From: Geothermobacter sp964501815
Lineage (GTDB): Bacteria; Desulfobacterota; Desulfuromonadia; Desulfuromonadales; Geothermobacteraceae
Direction: 5' to 3'
Length of the DNA: 30,780 nucleotides
Assembly (NCBI GenBank): GCA_964501815.1
Contig: CAZCUR010000028.1
Location: 1 to 30,780, forward strand
In this document: positions 13,738 through 21,656 of the stretch, piece after piece
Position numbering within the stretch: the stretch's first letter is position 1
Layout: each line of letters begins with the position of its first letter
Made by a program: the position numbers and the translations under genes
Notes under the pieces: generated by a model
What the model was told of the DNA's origin: nothing
The model's input: the letters and a program-made list of their open reading frames with translations, nothing else
Databases searched by the model: none

Positions 13738-14982
13738 ATGAGCACCTGGCGCACCATGGGCCTTTTGGCCCGCATCAATCTGATTGTGGTCGCGGTCCTT
13801 GTGTTTTTCTTCGCCGCCGGCATTTGGTTCAGCTATCGCCTGCAACGCGACTATGTCTTGCAGGAGGCGATCGAAAAGGCCCGCCTGGTGGCTCAGGAAG
13901 CGATCCGCACACGGGAGTATCTCTCCCGACAGCTGGTCACCGGTCAGGTCCGACTCAATCTGGAGCGTTACGGCCTGATACCGGTCGTGGCCAGCCAGCG
14001 CATCGGCCGCCAGATTGCCGACGACCTCGGTTATGTCATCCGCCAGACATCGCTGCGCACGCGCAATCCGGTCAACAAACCGGACGCCTTCGAACGTCAG
14101 GCGCTGGAACGGTTCGTCGCCGAACCGGAGCTGAAGGAGGTCTACCGCATCAGTGACACGGACGGCCCGGCGGTCTTTCGCTACCTGAAGCCCTTTGTCG
14201 CCGACCAGAGCTGTCTCCAATGTCATGGTGATCCCGGGCAGGCTCCCGAATTCATCAAAAAACTCTTCCCCCCCGACAAGGACCAGGCCTACAACTACCG
14301 CATCGGTGAAGTGATCGGCGCCGCCTCGGTCTCCATCCCCATGGATCGTCTGGAAGAGCAGGTTGCCGCCAACCTGAGACTCGATCTGTTGCGTTTGGGC
14401 GGGCTCTTCCTGGTGCTGGCGGCCTGTCTGGGACTGCTCATCAAACTGTCGGTTCTCAAACCGCTCGGACTGCTGGGACAGGCCATTCGGCGAACCGTCG
14501 AGACCGGCCGCTTCGCCAACCGTATTCCTTTCTCAGGCCAGGGTGAAGTGGCCCAGCTGATCAACGGCTTCAACAGCATGATGGCCGAACTGAAAAACAA
14601 CACCGACCGCATTGAGGAATCGGAGCGTCGCTTCCGCCTGCTGACCGATCTGGTGCATGACGCCGTGGTCGCCTTTATCCCCGATGGCAAGATCATTCTG
14701 TTCAATCGCCAGGCAGAACGCCTGTTCGGCTACGGACGCAACGAACTGCTGGGAGAAAACGTGTCGGTGCTGCTCGACCGGGAGAGCCCCGGTCTGCCGG
14801 TCGACGGCCTCGAAGACGGACTGCGGCAAAGGGAAGGACAATCCGGGGATGAAGAGATCGCCCTGATCGGCCGGCGCCGGGACGGCACCCCCCTGGAACT
14901 GAGGGCGACCCTGGCGCGCGTGGAGGAAGACGGTTACGGATTTTACACGCTGCTGATCCGGCCCCTCGACGTGGAGCATTGA
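13738..14982 (+). CDS. Heme-binding (Tll0287/DUF3365-like) membrane sensor with HAMP and PAS, no output domain
   Basis: The 414-residue protein has a transmembrane helix (about 12-34), a periplasmic domain, a second helix (about 215-238), a HAMP linker (about 239-290) and a PAS domain (about 297-410). The periplasmic part carries CLQCH (residues 159-163), a covalent c-type heme site, set in VFRYLKPFVADQSCLQCHGD as in Tll0287-like sensors. The PAS part shows VHDAVVAFIPDGKIILFNR and RLFGYGRNELLGENV. No kinase, GGDEF, EAL or methyl-acceptor domain follows; the stop falls just after the PAS domain. It may signal through a partner, or be a degraded longer sensor. A GGGGGGAGA site lies before the ATG. 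It is the last gene of the run from rsmB. Confidence 0.85.
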   Translation: MSTWRTMGLLARINLIVVAVLVFFFAAGIWFSYRLQRDYVLQEAIEKARLVAQEAIRTREYLSRQLVTGQVRLNLERYGLIPVVASQRIGRQIADDLGYVIRQTSLRTRNPVNKPDAFERQALERFVAEPELKEVYRISDTDGPAVFRYLKPFVADQSCLQCHGDPGQAPEFIKKLFPPDKDQAYNYRIGEVIGAASVSIPMDRLEEQVAANLRLDLLRLGGLFLVLAACLGLLIKLSVLKPLGLLGQAIRRTVETGRFANRIPFSGQGEVAQLINGFNSMMAELKNNTDRIEESERRFRLLTDLVHDAVVAFIPDGKIILFNRQAERLFGYGRNELLGENVSVLLDRESPGLPVDGLEDGLRQREGQSGDEEIALIGRRRDGTPLELRATLARVEEDGYGFYTLLIRPLDVEH

Positions 14983-14994
14983 GGCATCAAGGCA

Positions 14995-15261
14995 TCAGCC
15001 GGAACCGCAGGAGGCCAGCAAAAGATCGAGTTCGCCCCGTTCGTCAAGCGCGAACAGATCATCACAGCCTCCGACAAGACGTCCGTCAATAAAAATCTCC
15101 GGCACCGTGCTGCGGCCGGAGCGACGGCGCATCTCGGCCTCCTTTTCCGGGTCCCGGGTGACATCGTATTCAACAAAGGAAATGTTTTTGATGCGCAGCA
15201 GTTCCTTGGCCCGATGGCAGTACGGACAATAGCTTTTGGTGTAGATTTCGACGTTGGCCAT
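14995..15261 (-). CDS. grxC: Glutaredoxin 3 family
   Basis: This 88-residue thiol oxidoreductase has the dithiol active site CPYC (Cys12, Cys15) in YTKSYCPYCHRAKELL, the cis-proline loop STVPEIFIDG, and the glutathione-binding GGCDDLFALDE. It reduces disulfides or mixed glutathione disulfides in the cytoplasm. The ATG at 15261 fits the fold and has GGGAG in front; the frame reaches back to 15411 but those residues are unrelated. It converges on the sensor gene with 12 bases between stops, and diverges from the lipoprotein gene. Confidence 0.95.
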   Translation of the reverse strand: MANVEIYTKSYCPYCHRAKELLRIKNISFVEYDVTRDPEKEAEMRRRSGRSTVPEIFIDGRLVGGCDDLFALDERGELDLLLASCGSG

Positions 15262-15409
15262 CACGTCTCCCGATTCAGTCTGATGCAGTCCGGCCTCTTC
15301 ACTGAATGCGTCTGCCGCAATCGGTAAGAGGCCTGCATGGATAGGGGCAATAACACGGGGTGAAAGTTTAGCGCCGTTTTTCCGGCATGCAAGCCCAGGA
15401 GAACCGAAC

Positions 15410-15847
15410 ATGACCCGACCGACCTTCAGGACCTTCAGCTTCCTGCTGCTCTGCCTGCTCCTGGCGGGCTGCGCCTTTTACTCTTCGCTGACCGAACCGG
15501 AAAAACAGCGACGGGCTTTCGAGCTGGTGACCGACCACTTCACCCAGAGGCTGCGCTGGCAGGACTACGCTGCCGCGGCGGAATCGGTCGAAGCCGGCCT
15601 GCGTCAGAGTTTTCTGGACCGCTTCAGCAAAGATACCGACCTGAAAATCACCGATGTGCGCCAGGAAGGGCTGGTCCTGGATGAAACCGGAATCCGGGCC
15701 GAAGGCGAGCTGGTCATCGAGTACTACCGCCTGCCTTCCCTGACGGTCAAGACCGTCCGGCTCCCTGTGGTCTGGCGTTTTTTCGGTGCCGACAGCGAAT
15801 CCCCCGTCGGCTGGAAAATAACGAACATTCAGCTTGAACTGCCCTGA
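15410..15847 (+). CDS. Small predicted lipoprotein
   Basis: The 145-residue product has a signal peptide (basic MTRPTFR, then FSFLLLCLLLAGC) with a lipobox LLAGC, so Cys21 would be lipidated and the protein anchored on the periplasmic face. The mature part contains FELVTDHFTQRLRWQDYA and then a beta-rich half (KITDVRQEGLVLDETG, AEGELVIEYYRLPSLTVK). I do not recognise a family; the shape resembles small NTF2-like periplasmic proteins. CAGGAGA precedes the ATG. It stands between grxC (divergent) and sfrBA, with a hairpin 84 bases past its stop. Confidence 0.8.
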   Translation: MTRPTFRTFSFLLLCLLLAGCAFYSSLTEPEKQRRAFELVTDHFTQRLRWQDYAAAAESVEAGLRQSFLDRFSKDTDLKITDVRQEGLVLDETGIRAEGELVIEYYRLPSLTVKTVRLPVVWRFFGADSESPVGWKITNIQLELP

Positions 15848-15878
15848 CAAGCCCTCCGGACACACGGGGAAAAACCGC

Positions 15879-15926
15879 TTGATTTGCCGTTTACCCCTGT
15901 GATAAAAAACTGCATACTGTATACAG
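15879..15926 (+). promoter_or_regulatory. Candidate promoter and palindromic operator before sfrBA
   Basis: TTGATT (15879-15884) and TAAAAA (15903-15908) are 18 bases apart. An alternative pair is TTTACC (15890-15895) with CATACT (15913-15918), 17 apart. Either would put the start site on or next to CTGTATACAG (15917-15926), an exact 10-bp palindrome in an AT-rich patch of an otherwise GC-rich region. This is where a dimeric repressor would block transcription. The regulator is unknown; the site form is of the kind GntR-type proteins bind. Confidence 0.45.
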
Positions 15927-15930
15927 AATC

Positions 15931-15973
15931 AGGGAAAGACGGCGGCCCGGGCCGCGAGCTCTTTCCCTTTTTT
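15931..15973 (+). terminator. Terminator-like hairpin in the sfrBA leader
   Basis: AGGGAAAGA (15931-15939) pairs with TCTTTCCCT (15960-15968) around the self-complementary GCGGCCCGGGCCGC, and six T follow (15968-15973). This is a strong intrinsic terminator. It sits between the candidate sfrBA promoter and the sfrB start, so it may be an attenuator, or simply end the lipoprotein transcript. Confidence 0.75.
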
Positions 15974-16029
15974 CAGGCAGTTTGACACATCCTGCCGTGA
16001 CGGGGTGTGGTTTCCCTTGGAGGTCGATT

Positions 16030-17991
16030 TTGTCTCAGGTCGTTTTTTCCAGCTGGGGTAGGCAGATTGTCGACAACCGGCAGGGGGGCGGGGCCGATGC
16101 CGCGTCCGTCCAGCTGAAGTTGCCGGAACACTATCTCGATGAGGGGCCGGTCAGCGCATTCATGGGCTGGGACGGTCTGGTCGTCTTCGACCGTGACGTC
16201 GACGTGGTCGCCATGGCCGCCGAATACATGAAGCGGGTGCAGGAAAAATACTGCTGCGCCAAATGCACCCCCGGCAAAAAGGGGACCCGCATCCTGCAGG
16301 ACACCCTGGCACGCATCGTCTCCGGTCATGGAGAAGAGCAGGATCTGGCCATTATCGAGTCGCTGTCCGACCTGCTGCAAAACTGCAAGTGCACCCTGTG
16401 TATGACCTCGGTCACACCGGTGCTCGACAGTGTCAAATACTTCCGCGAGGACTACCTCGCCTACATCCGCCGGGAGCGCAAACCCAGCCCGGCCGCGGCC
16501 TATCATGACAAACTGACCGCGCCCTGCACCGACCGCTGCCCGGCCCATATTGATATCCCCTCCTACATCGAGGAGATCAAAAACTACCGCTTCGAGGAAT
16601 CCCTCGACGTCATCCGGCGCAACATGCCGATCCCGGCGGTCTGCGGCCGGGTCTGCCCGCATCCGTGCGAATCGGCCTGCCGGCGCGGCCTGGTGGACGA
16701 ACCCATCAGCATCATGGTGCTCAAGCGCGTCGCTTCCGACCACGAATGGATGCATCACAAGCAGCCGCCGATGCAGCCGAAACCGAAAAAAGACAAAAAA
16801 GTCTGCATCATCGGCGGCGGCCCGGCCGGGGCCAGTTGTGCCTACTACCTGGCGCTCGAAGGCTTCCAGGTCACCATCCTCGACATGTTGCCCGAACCGG
16901 GCGGCACCGTGGCGGTCGGCATCCCCGACTATCGCATGCCGCGCCACCTGCTGCGGCGCGAATACGACATCATCCGCTCCCTCGGAGTCGAAATCCGTTT
17001 CAACACCAAGGTCGGGCGGGATGTCTCTCTGAAGGAACTGAAAGAACAGTACGACGCCATCTTCATCGGCGTCGGCGCCTTCAAGTCCAAGCCCATGGGG
17101 GTGGAAGGCGAAGATGCCGGCTATGAAGGCTTTTCCACCGGCGGCATCAACTACCTGCGCGCCGTCGCCCTGGGCCAGCCGGTCAAGACCGGCAAGCGGG
17201 TCGTGGTGGTCGGTGGCGGCAACACCGCCATCGACTGTGTGCGCGTCGCCCTGCGCGAAGGCGCCGAGGAATCAATCCTCGTCTATCGCCGGACACGCAA
17301 GGAAATGCCGGCCGAGTACTACGAGGTGGATGACGCCGAAGAGGAAGGGGTCAAGTTCGAATTTTTGCGTAACCCAACCCGGCTTGTGGCCGAAAACGGC
17401 AAAATCGTCGGGGTCGAGGTGGTCAAGATGGAACTGGGCGAACCGGACGAGTCCGGACGTCGCCGCCCGCAGCCGGTGCCTGGCAGCGAGTATGTCATCC
17501 CCTGCGACATGGTCATCCCTGCCATCGGTCAGGATCCGGACCTCTCCTTCATCGACGAGGACCTCGGCATCGAAACCACCCGCTGGAGCACGGTGGTCAC
17601 CCGTGGCGGCGTACTGATGACCGATTGCAAAGGAATCTTCGCCGGCGGCGACTGCGAGATCGGTCCCATGACCGTGGTCGCAGCGGTCGGCCAGGGGCGG
17701 CGCGCTGCCCGTGCCATGGCCCGCTACCTCGAAACCGGCCGGGCCTGGCTCGACGAAGAGGACGCCATGGAGGATATCGTCAACAACCTCGGTGTCTTCG
17801 ACAAGAATGAAAACCCCGGACTTGCCGGCGGCACCCATCGCGAACATCAGCCCAAAATCCACGGACCTGAACGGGCCCGCACCTGGGATGAAATCGAACT
17901 GGCCATGCCCGAAAGTCAGGCGGTGCGCGAAGCCGAACGCTGCCTGCGCTGTTACCGGGTAGGCATGCTGGCCGTTGGCCGGAACGGCTGA
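16030..17991 (+). CDS. sfrB: SfrB-like flavoprotein: NuoF-type Fe-S region fused to a GltD-like NAD(P)H oxidoreductase
   Basis: The 653-residue protein begins with a region like the C-terminal Fe-S part of NuoF (CCAKCTPGKKGTR near residues 75-86; NCKCTLC near 118-124) but lacks the FMN/NADH fold. Next is a two-cluster 4Fe-4S domain with CTDRCPAHIDIPSYI and CGRVCPHPCESAC (near 166-217), then a GltD-type FAD/NAD(P)H module: CIIGGGPAGASCAYYL, VVVVGGGNTAIDCV, YRRTRKEMPA and IFAGGDCEIGP. With the next gene it matches the SfrAB pair of Geobacter, purified as an NADPH-dependent Fe(III) reductase and later tied by mutants to NADP balance in acetate growth. The start is TTG at 16030, with GGAGG six bases upstream; the TTG at 15982 has no such site. 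The name rests on architecture. Confidence 0.85.
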   Translation: MSQVVFSSWGRQIVDNRQGGGADAASVQLKLPEHYLDEGPVSAFMGWDGLVVFDRDVDVVAMAAEYMKRVQEKYCCAKCTPGKKGTRILQDTLARIVSGHGEEQDLAIIESLSDLLQNCKCTLCMTSVTPVLDSVKYFREDYLAYIRRERKPSPAAAYHDKLTAPCTDRCPAHIDIPSYIEEIKNYRFEESLDVIRRNMPIPAVCGRVCPHPCESACRRGLVDEPISIMVLKRVASDHEWMHHKQPPMQPKPKKDKKVCIIGGGPAGASCAYYLALEGFQVTILDMLPEPGGTVAVGIPDYRMPRHLLRREYDIIRSLGVEIRFNTKVGRDVSLKELKEQYDAIFIGVGAFKSKPMGVEGEDAGYEGFSTGGINYLRAVALGQPVKTGKRVVVVGGGNTAIDCVRVALREGAEESILVYRRTRKEMPAEYYEVDDAEEEGVKFEFLRNPTRLVAENGKIVGVEVVKMELGEPDESGRRRPQPVPGSEYVIPCDMVIPAIGQDPDLSFIDEDLGIETTRWSTVVTRGGVLMTDCKGIFAGGDCEIGPMTVVAAVGQGRRAARAMARYLETGRAWLDEEDAMEDIVNNLGVFDKNENPGLAGGTHREHQPKIHGPERARTWDEIELAMPESQAVREAERCLRCYRVGMLAVGRNG

Positions 17992-18050
17992 CCCCAATTC
18001 AGTCTGCAGTTTCGGCCTCACGGCCGACTGACGTGAAGGTGACTGCATCC

Positions 18051-20600
18051 ATGATCAAACTGACGATCGACGGAAAAGCTGTTGAGATAGCCAAGGGCTC
18101 GACCATTCTCGCCGCAGCCGAGAAGGCGGGCATCACCATCCCGACCCTCTGCTTTCTGAAAAAGGTTTCCCCGACCGGGGCCTGCCGGGTCTGCGTGGTC
18201 GAAATCGAAGGCGTGGAAAAGCCGATGGCCGCCTGCCACACCCAGGCGACCGAGGGCATGGTGGTGACCACCCAGAGCCCGCGTCTGCAGGCAATCCGCA
18301 AGCAGATTGTCGAACTGCTGCTGGTCAACCATCCCCTCGACTGCCCGGTGTGCGATGCCGGCGGTGAATGCCAGCTGCAGGACATCACCTACGCTTTCAA
18401 CGTCATCAAACAGACCTATGAAGCCGAGGATGTCCATCCCGATACCATCGACCGCTGGCCGCTGATCCAGCAGGTGCCAAACCGCTGCATCCTGTGCGAA
18501 AAGTGCGTCAAGGTCTGTCACGAAACCGTCGGCGCCAGCGCCCTGTTCGTCAACGACAAGGGTGACCGGGCCTTCATCGACAAAAAGCTGGAGCTGTGTG
18601 AATTCTGCGGCAATTGTGTCCAGGTCTGCCCGACCGGCACCATGATTTCCAAAACCTTCAAGTACAAGGCCCGCCCCTGGGAGCTGCGCAAAACCGCCTC
18701 GGTCTGCACCCTGTGTCCGGCCCAGTGCGAAGTCGAACTGCACAGCAAAAAGGGGGAGCTGTGCCGGGTCGTCTCCGAGGACGGCGTCACCGTCAACGAC
18801 GGCAACCTGTGTATCGGCGGCTTTTTCAGCTACGGCTATGTCAACAGCGACCGGCGTCTGACCGCCCCGCAGCTGGGCCGGGGCCAGGACGCCAGGGAGA
18901 TTTCCTGGGATGAAGCCCTCGACACCCTGGCCGACAAGGCCAAGGCCGTCGGCGGCGCCGCCTGTGCCGGTCTCGGCTCGCCGCGCCTGACCAACGAAGA
19001 GAACTATCTGTTCCAGAAGCTGATGCGCGCCGGTATTGGCAGCAACAACATCGACAGCGAAGCGCGTTTCGGCTACCTGCGCGCCATCGAAGTGCTGCAG
19101 CGCCAGCTCAACCTGGGCGGCGCCAGCAACCGCATCGACCGCATCGGCCGCAGCAAGGCCGTGCTGGTCTTCGGCGCCGATGTCACCGCCGAAGCGCCGG
19201 CTCTCGACTGGCAGATCGAGCTGGCCTGCCGCAAACGGGACGGCAAGCTCGTGCTCGCCAACATGCGTCGGGTCAAGCTCAACCGCCACGCCAACACCCC
19301 CCTGGCCTACCGCCCCGGCAGCGAAGTGGCGCTGGCGCAGGCCCTCACCAAACTGGTGGTCGAGCGCGGCCATGCCGACCGCGATTTCCTCAACCAGGTG
19401 CTGGCCGATCCGAACCAGCTCGACACGCTGCTGCAGTCGATCGATCTTGAGAAGGCCATCGCCGCCACCGGAATCGATCGCGCCCTGATAGAAGAGGCCG
19501 CCGACTACCTCGGTCAGGCCGAGACCGTTGCCATTATCTTCGGCGCCGACTTCCACAAGGGGCTGAACGCCGAAGCCGCCACCGCCGCCCTGGTCAACCT
19601 GGCTTTGGTCACCGGTGCTTTGCGCGGTGATGTCGGCGGCCTGTTCCCGGTCGACCAGAAAGGCAACATTCAGGGCGTGGTTGACATGGGCATCGCCCCC
19701 GAACTGTTGCCCGGCCAGAAGCCCTACGCAGACGCCAGGGCCGCTTTTGAAAAGGCCTGGCAGGTCAGCCTGCCCGAAGGGGGCCGCGACGCCGCCGGCA
19801 TTCTCGCCGGCATCGAATCAGGCGACATCCGCCTGCTTTATCTCGCCGGCGTCAATCCCCTGGTGGACTTCCCCGAAGCCGGTCGCTGGCGCAAGGCGCT
19901 GGAAAAGGTCGAATTTCTCGTCGTTCAGGACATCCTCGCTTCCGAGCTGACCGAGATGGCCGACCTGGTGCTGCCCGGCGCCTCTTTTGCCGAGAAGAGC
20001 GGCAGTGTCACCGCTCTCGACGGCCGCGTCGGTTACCTGCAGCCCGCCATTGCCTCACCGGGTGACGCCCGCCCTGACAGCTGGATTTTTGCGGCTCTGC
20101 TGGCGCGGATAACCGGTCACGCCGCTCCCTCCGACAGTGCCCTGCAGGCCGAAATCAAGGAGCTGACCGGCCTGTTTGAGGATGTCTGCTTCAGCGCCAA
20201 CGGCCGCAAAAGCTGTCTCAAGCTCCCCTGGAGCCCGAAGCAAAAGGGGATCGAACTGGCCCAGGTGGCCGGCGCCACCCTTGAAGAGGCCCCCCTGCTG
20301 CTGGTCGGCAAATCCATGGCCCACTTCGGCAGCACCACCACCGCCGCACCCGGTCCCCTGCAGGTCGAAAGCGAGGGACGGGTGGAAATCAATCCCGAGG
20401 ATCTGGCCGCCTTTGGCATCAGCGACGGCGCCACCGCGACCCTGTCCACCGCCCTCGGCAGCGTCAAGGCCCGAGTGAAAGCCAATCCGAACCTGCCCGC
20501 CGGCCTGATCTTCGCCCCGGCGCACTTCGCCGACACTCCGGTCATGGGCCTGGTCCCGGCCGGCAGCAACCTTGTCAAGGTTCAGGTGGCCAAAGGCTGA
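18051..20600 (+). CDS. sfrA: SfrA-like NuoG/formate-dehydrogenase-like Fe-S subunit
   Basis: The 849-residue protein carries, in order, a 2Fe-2S domain (Cys34, Cys45, Cys48, Cys62), the His/Cys cluster motif NHPLDCPVCDAGGECQLQ, two 4Fe-4S sites (CILCEKCVKVC near 146-156; CEFCGNCVQVC near 183-193), a further 4Fe-4S site (CTLCPAQC plus Cys254) and a molybdopterin-oxidoreductase fold with VLVFGADVTAEAPALDW and VQDILASELTEMADLVLPG. Whether it binds Mo or W cofactor cannot be read from the sequence; NuoG proteins usually do not. It should pass electrons to or from the flavoprotein SfrB. The ATG at 18051 is preferred to the GTG at 18033 because MIKLTIDGKAVEIAKG is the normal domain start and GAAGGTGA precedes it. 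It lies 59 bases after sfrB and ends at a terminator. Confidence 0.85.
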   Translation: MIKLTIDGKAVEIAKGSTILAAAEKAGITIPTLCFLKKVSPTGACRVCVVEIEGVEKPMAACHTQATEGMVVTTQSPRLQAIRKQIVELLLVNHPLDCPVCDAGGECQLQDITYAFNVIKQTYEAEDVHPDTIDRWPLIQQVPNRCILCEKCVKVCHETVGASALFVNDKGDRAFIDKKLELCEFCGNCVQVCPTGTMISKTFKYKARPWELRKTASVCTLCPAQCEVELHSKKGELCRVVSEDGVTVNDGNLCIGGFFSYGYVNSDRRLTAPQLGRGQDAREISWDEALDTLADKAKAVGGAACAGLGSPRLTNEENYLFQKLMRAGIGSNNIDSEARFGYLRAIEVLQRQLNLGGASNRIDRIGRSKAVLVFGADVTAEAPALDWQIELACRKRDGKLVLANMRRVKLNRHANTPLAYRPGSEVALAQALTKLVVERGHADRDFLNQVLADPNQLDTLLQSIDLEKAIAATGIDRALIEEAADYLGQAETVAIIFGADFHKGLNAEAATAALVNLALVTGALRGDVGGLFPVDQKGNIQGVVDMGIAPELLPGQKPYADARAAFEKAWQVSLPEGGRDAAGILAGIESGDIRLLYLAGVNPLVDFPEAGRWRKALEKVEFLVVQDILASELTEMADLVLPGASFAEKSGSVTALDGRVGYLQPAIASPGDARPDSWIFAALLARITGHAAPSDSALQAEIKELTGLFEDVCFSANGRKSCLKLPWSPKQKGIELAQVAGATLEEAPLLLVGKSMAHFGSTTTAAPGPLQVESEGRVEINPEDLAAFGISDGATATLSTALGSVKARVKANPNLPAGLIFAPAHFADTPVMGLVPAGSNLVKVQVAKG

Positions 20601-20624
20601 TACCGCGCCGCTTTTGCAAACCGA

Positions 20625-20650
20625 AAACGCCCCGGGAAACCGGGGCGTTT
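20625..20650 (+). terminator. Rho-independent terminator of sfrBA
   Basis: AAACGCCCCGG and CCGGGGCGTTT make an 11-bp stem capped by a GAAA tetraloop, followed by CTGTTTG. It begins 24 bases after the sfrA stop codon. Confidence 0.85.
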
Positions 20651-20946
20651 CTGTTTGGGGCCATCACCTGGGCGTTCTTGCACTTAAGTGAGCATGACCC
20701 CATGATGCTCTTGGGGGAGGCTACCGAAAGGAGGCTTTTATAGTCCCTCCAGTCGGGAAAAGATGTGCTCGAGCGCCCCTTTTCCGGAGGCACATAAACC
20801 CTTCCCGGGTTTTGGCTGTCGCCATCCGGACCGTATAACACATCTGCCTTCTTTCTGGAGAAGCCGGGCCCGAAAAAGGCAATTTCCACTTGAGCGACGC
20901 AGCGGGATATTAAATAATAATACCGAGCGACAAAAGGAGGTCCTCC
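20651..20946. other. Intergenic stretch before the toxin-antitoxin pair, no supported gene
   Basis: I see no convincing gene on either strand. Short inverted repeats are GAGCAT/ATGCTC near 20691-20711 and AAACCC-TTCCC-GGGTTT at 20796-20812, the latter a weak terminator-like stem. GGGATATTAAATAATAATAC near 20904-20923 is a strikingly AT-rich patch before parD, with the inverted repeat TATTA-AA-TAATA at 20908-20919. This is a likely promoter and autoregulatory site for the pair, with TTGAGC at 20890-20895 as a possible -35 box. Confidence 0.45.
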
Positions 20947-21189
20947 ATGGCGAAAAATACCAGCGTCACGCTCGGGCAACATTTCGACGATTTTGTCGTC
21001 CGTCAGATTGAGGCCGGTCGCTACGCTTCGGTCAGTGAAGCGGTACGGGCCGGGCTGCGCCTGCTTGAAGAGAGGGAGGCCAGGCTCAACCTGCTGCGCA
21101 GGGCGCTCGAAGAAGGGGAGGCGAGCGGAACCGCCGAATACTCGCTTGAGGGTCTGATTGCGGAACTGGACGCGGAAGAGCCAAAGTGA
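20947..21189 (+). CDS. parD: ParD-family antitoxin (ribbon-helix-helix)
   Basis: The 80-residue protein opens with the ribbon-helix-helix strand and helices NTSVTLGQHFDDFVVRQI and GRYASVSEAVRAGLRLLEER, the DNA-binding dimer unit, and continues into a charged tail (residues 45-80) that would wrap the toxin. Such antitoxins repress their own promoter, and the AT-rich inverted repeat at 20908-20919 is a plausible site. AAAAGGAGG is a very strong ribosome site, followed by TCCTCC, its exact complement, which may temper translation. Its TGA overlaps the toxin GTG (GTGA), giving the usual coupled order of antitoxin first. Confidence 0.93.
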   Translation: MAKNTSVTLGQHFDDFVVRQIEAGRYASVSEAVRAGLRLLEEREARLNLLRRALEEGEASGTAEYSLEGLIAELDAEEPK

Positions 21190-21512
21190 AGCCGCCCTTC
21201 ATCCTGAGCAACAGAGCCAAAGAAGACCTGAAGGAGATCGCCCGCTTCACACAGAAGCGCTGGGGGCGCGCACAGCGCAACAGCTATCTGGCGATGCTTG
21301 ACGACACATTCCATCGATTGGCAGAAAATCCTGCTATCGGCATGGATTGCAGCGATATCCGGCCAGGCTATCGGAAATTCCCTGCTGGCAGCCACACCAT
21401 CTTTTACCGCAACCTCGACAATGCTCCGCTGCAGATTGTCCGTATTCTTCATCAGAGCATGGATGTCGCACCGCAATTGACCCTCGAGGACAACCAAAAT
21501 GGTCAAGCTTGA
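21186..21512 (+). CDS. parE: ParE-family toxin
   Basis: The 108-residue protein is a RelE/ParE-fold toxin: FILSNRAKEDLKEIARFTQK, WGRAQRNSYLAMLDDTFHRL, LAENPAIGMDC, GYRKFPAGSHTIFYRN and RILHQSMDV are the family marks, in the normal order. ParE toxins poison DNA gyrase, while RelE relatives cut mRNA; the RILHQSMD end and ParD partner favour ParE. The gene looks intact. Its last four codons enter the 55-bp sequence that is repeated on the far side of the scaffold gap, but the stop codon lies before the gap. Confidence 0.92.
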   Translation: MKPPFILSNRAKEDLKEIARFTQKRWGRAQRNSYLAMLDDTFHRLAENPAIGMDCSDIRPGYRKFPAGSHTIFYRNLDNAPLQIVRILHQSMDVAPQLTLEDNQNGQA

Positions 21513-21556
21513 CCACCGCCTTCCGGCCACATCTCCCACCCGGGCCTGACAAAACC
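21502..21556. repeat. 55-bp sequence duplicated on both sides of the gap (copy 1)
   Basis: Bases 21502-21556 are identical to 21657-21711. Copy 1 begins inside the 3' end of parE and ends at the first N. It includes the 14-bp palindrome GGTCAAGCTTGACC together with the preceding base (21501-21514). Confidence 0.95.
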
Positions 21557-21656
21557 NNNNNNNNNNNNNNNNNNNNNNNNNNNNNNNNNNNNNNNNNNNN
21601 NNNNNNNNNNNNNNNNNNNNNNNNNNNNNNNNNNNNNNNNNNNNNNNNNNNNNNNN
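21557..21656. other. Scaffold gap of 100 N
   Basis: A run of exactly 100 N, the customary length for a gap of unknown size. Both flanks carry the same 55-bp sequence, so the true gap may be absent. Confidence 0.98.

Noticed and set aside
18018..19556. Open frame of 512 codons antisense to sfrA
   Set aside because: Shadow of sfrA; the sense frame has clear Fe-S motifs throughout.
20575..20982. Minus-strand open frame of 135 codons between sfrA and parD
   Set aside because: It crosses the sfrA terminator and the parD start and shows no domain; the intergenic part alone has no gene-like signal.
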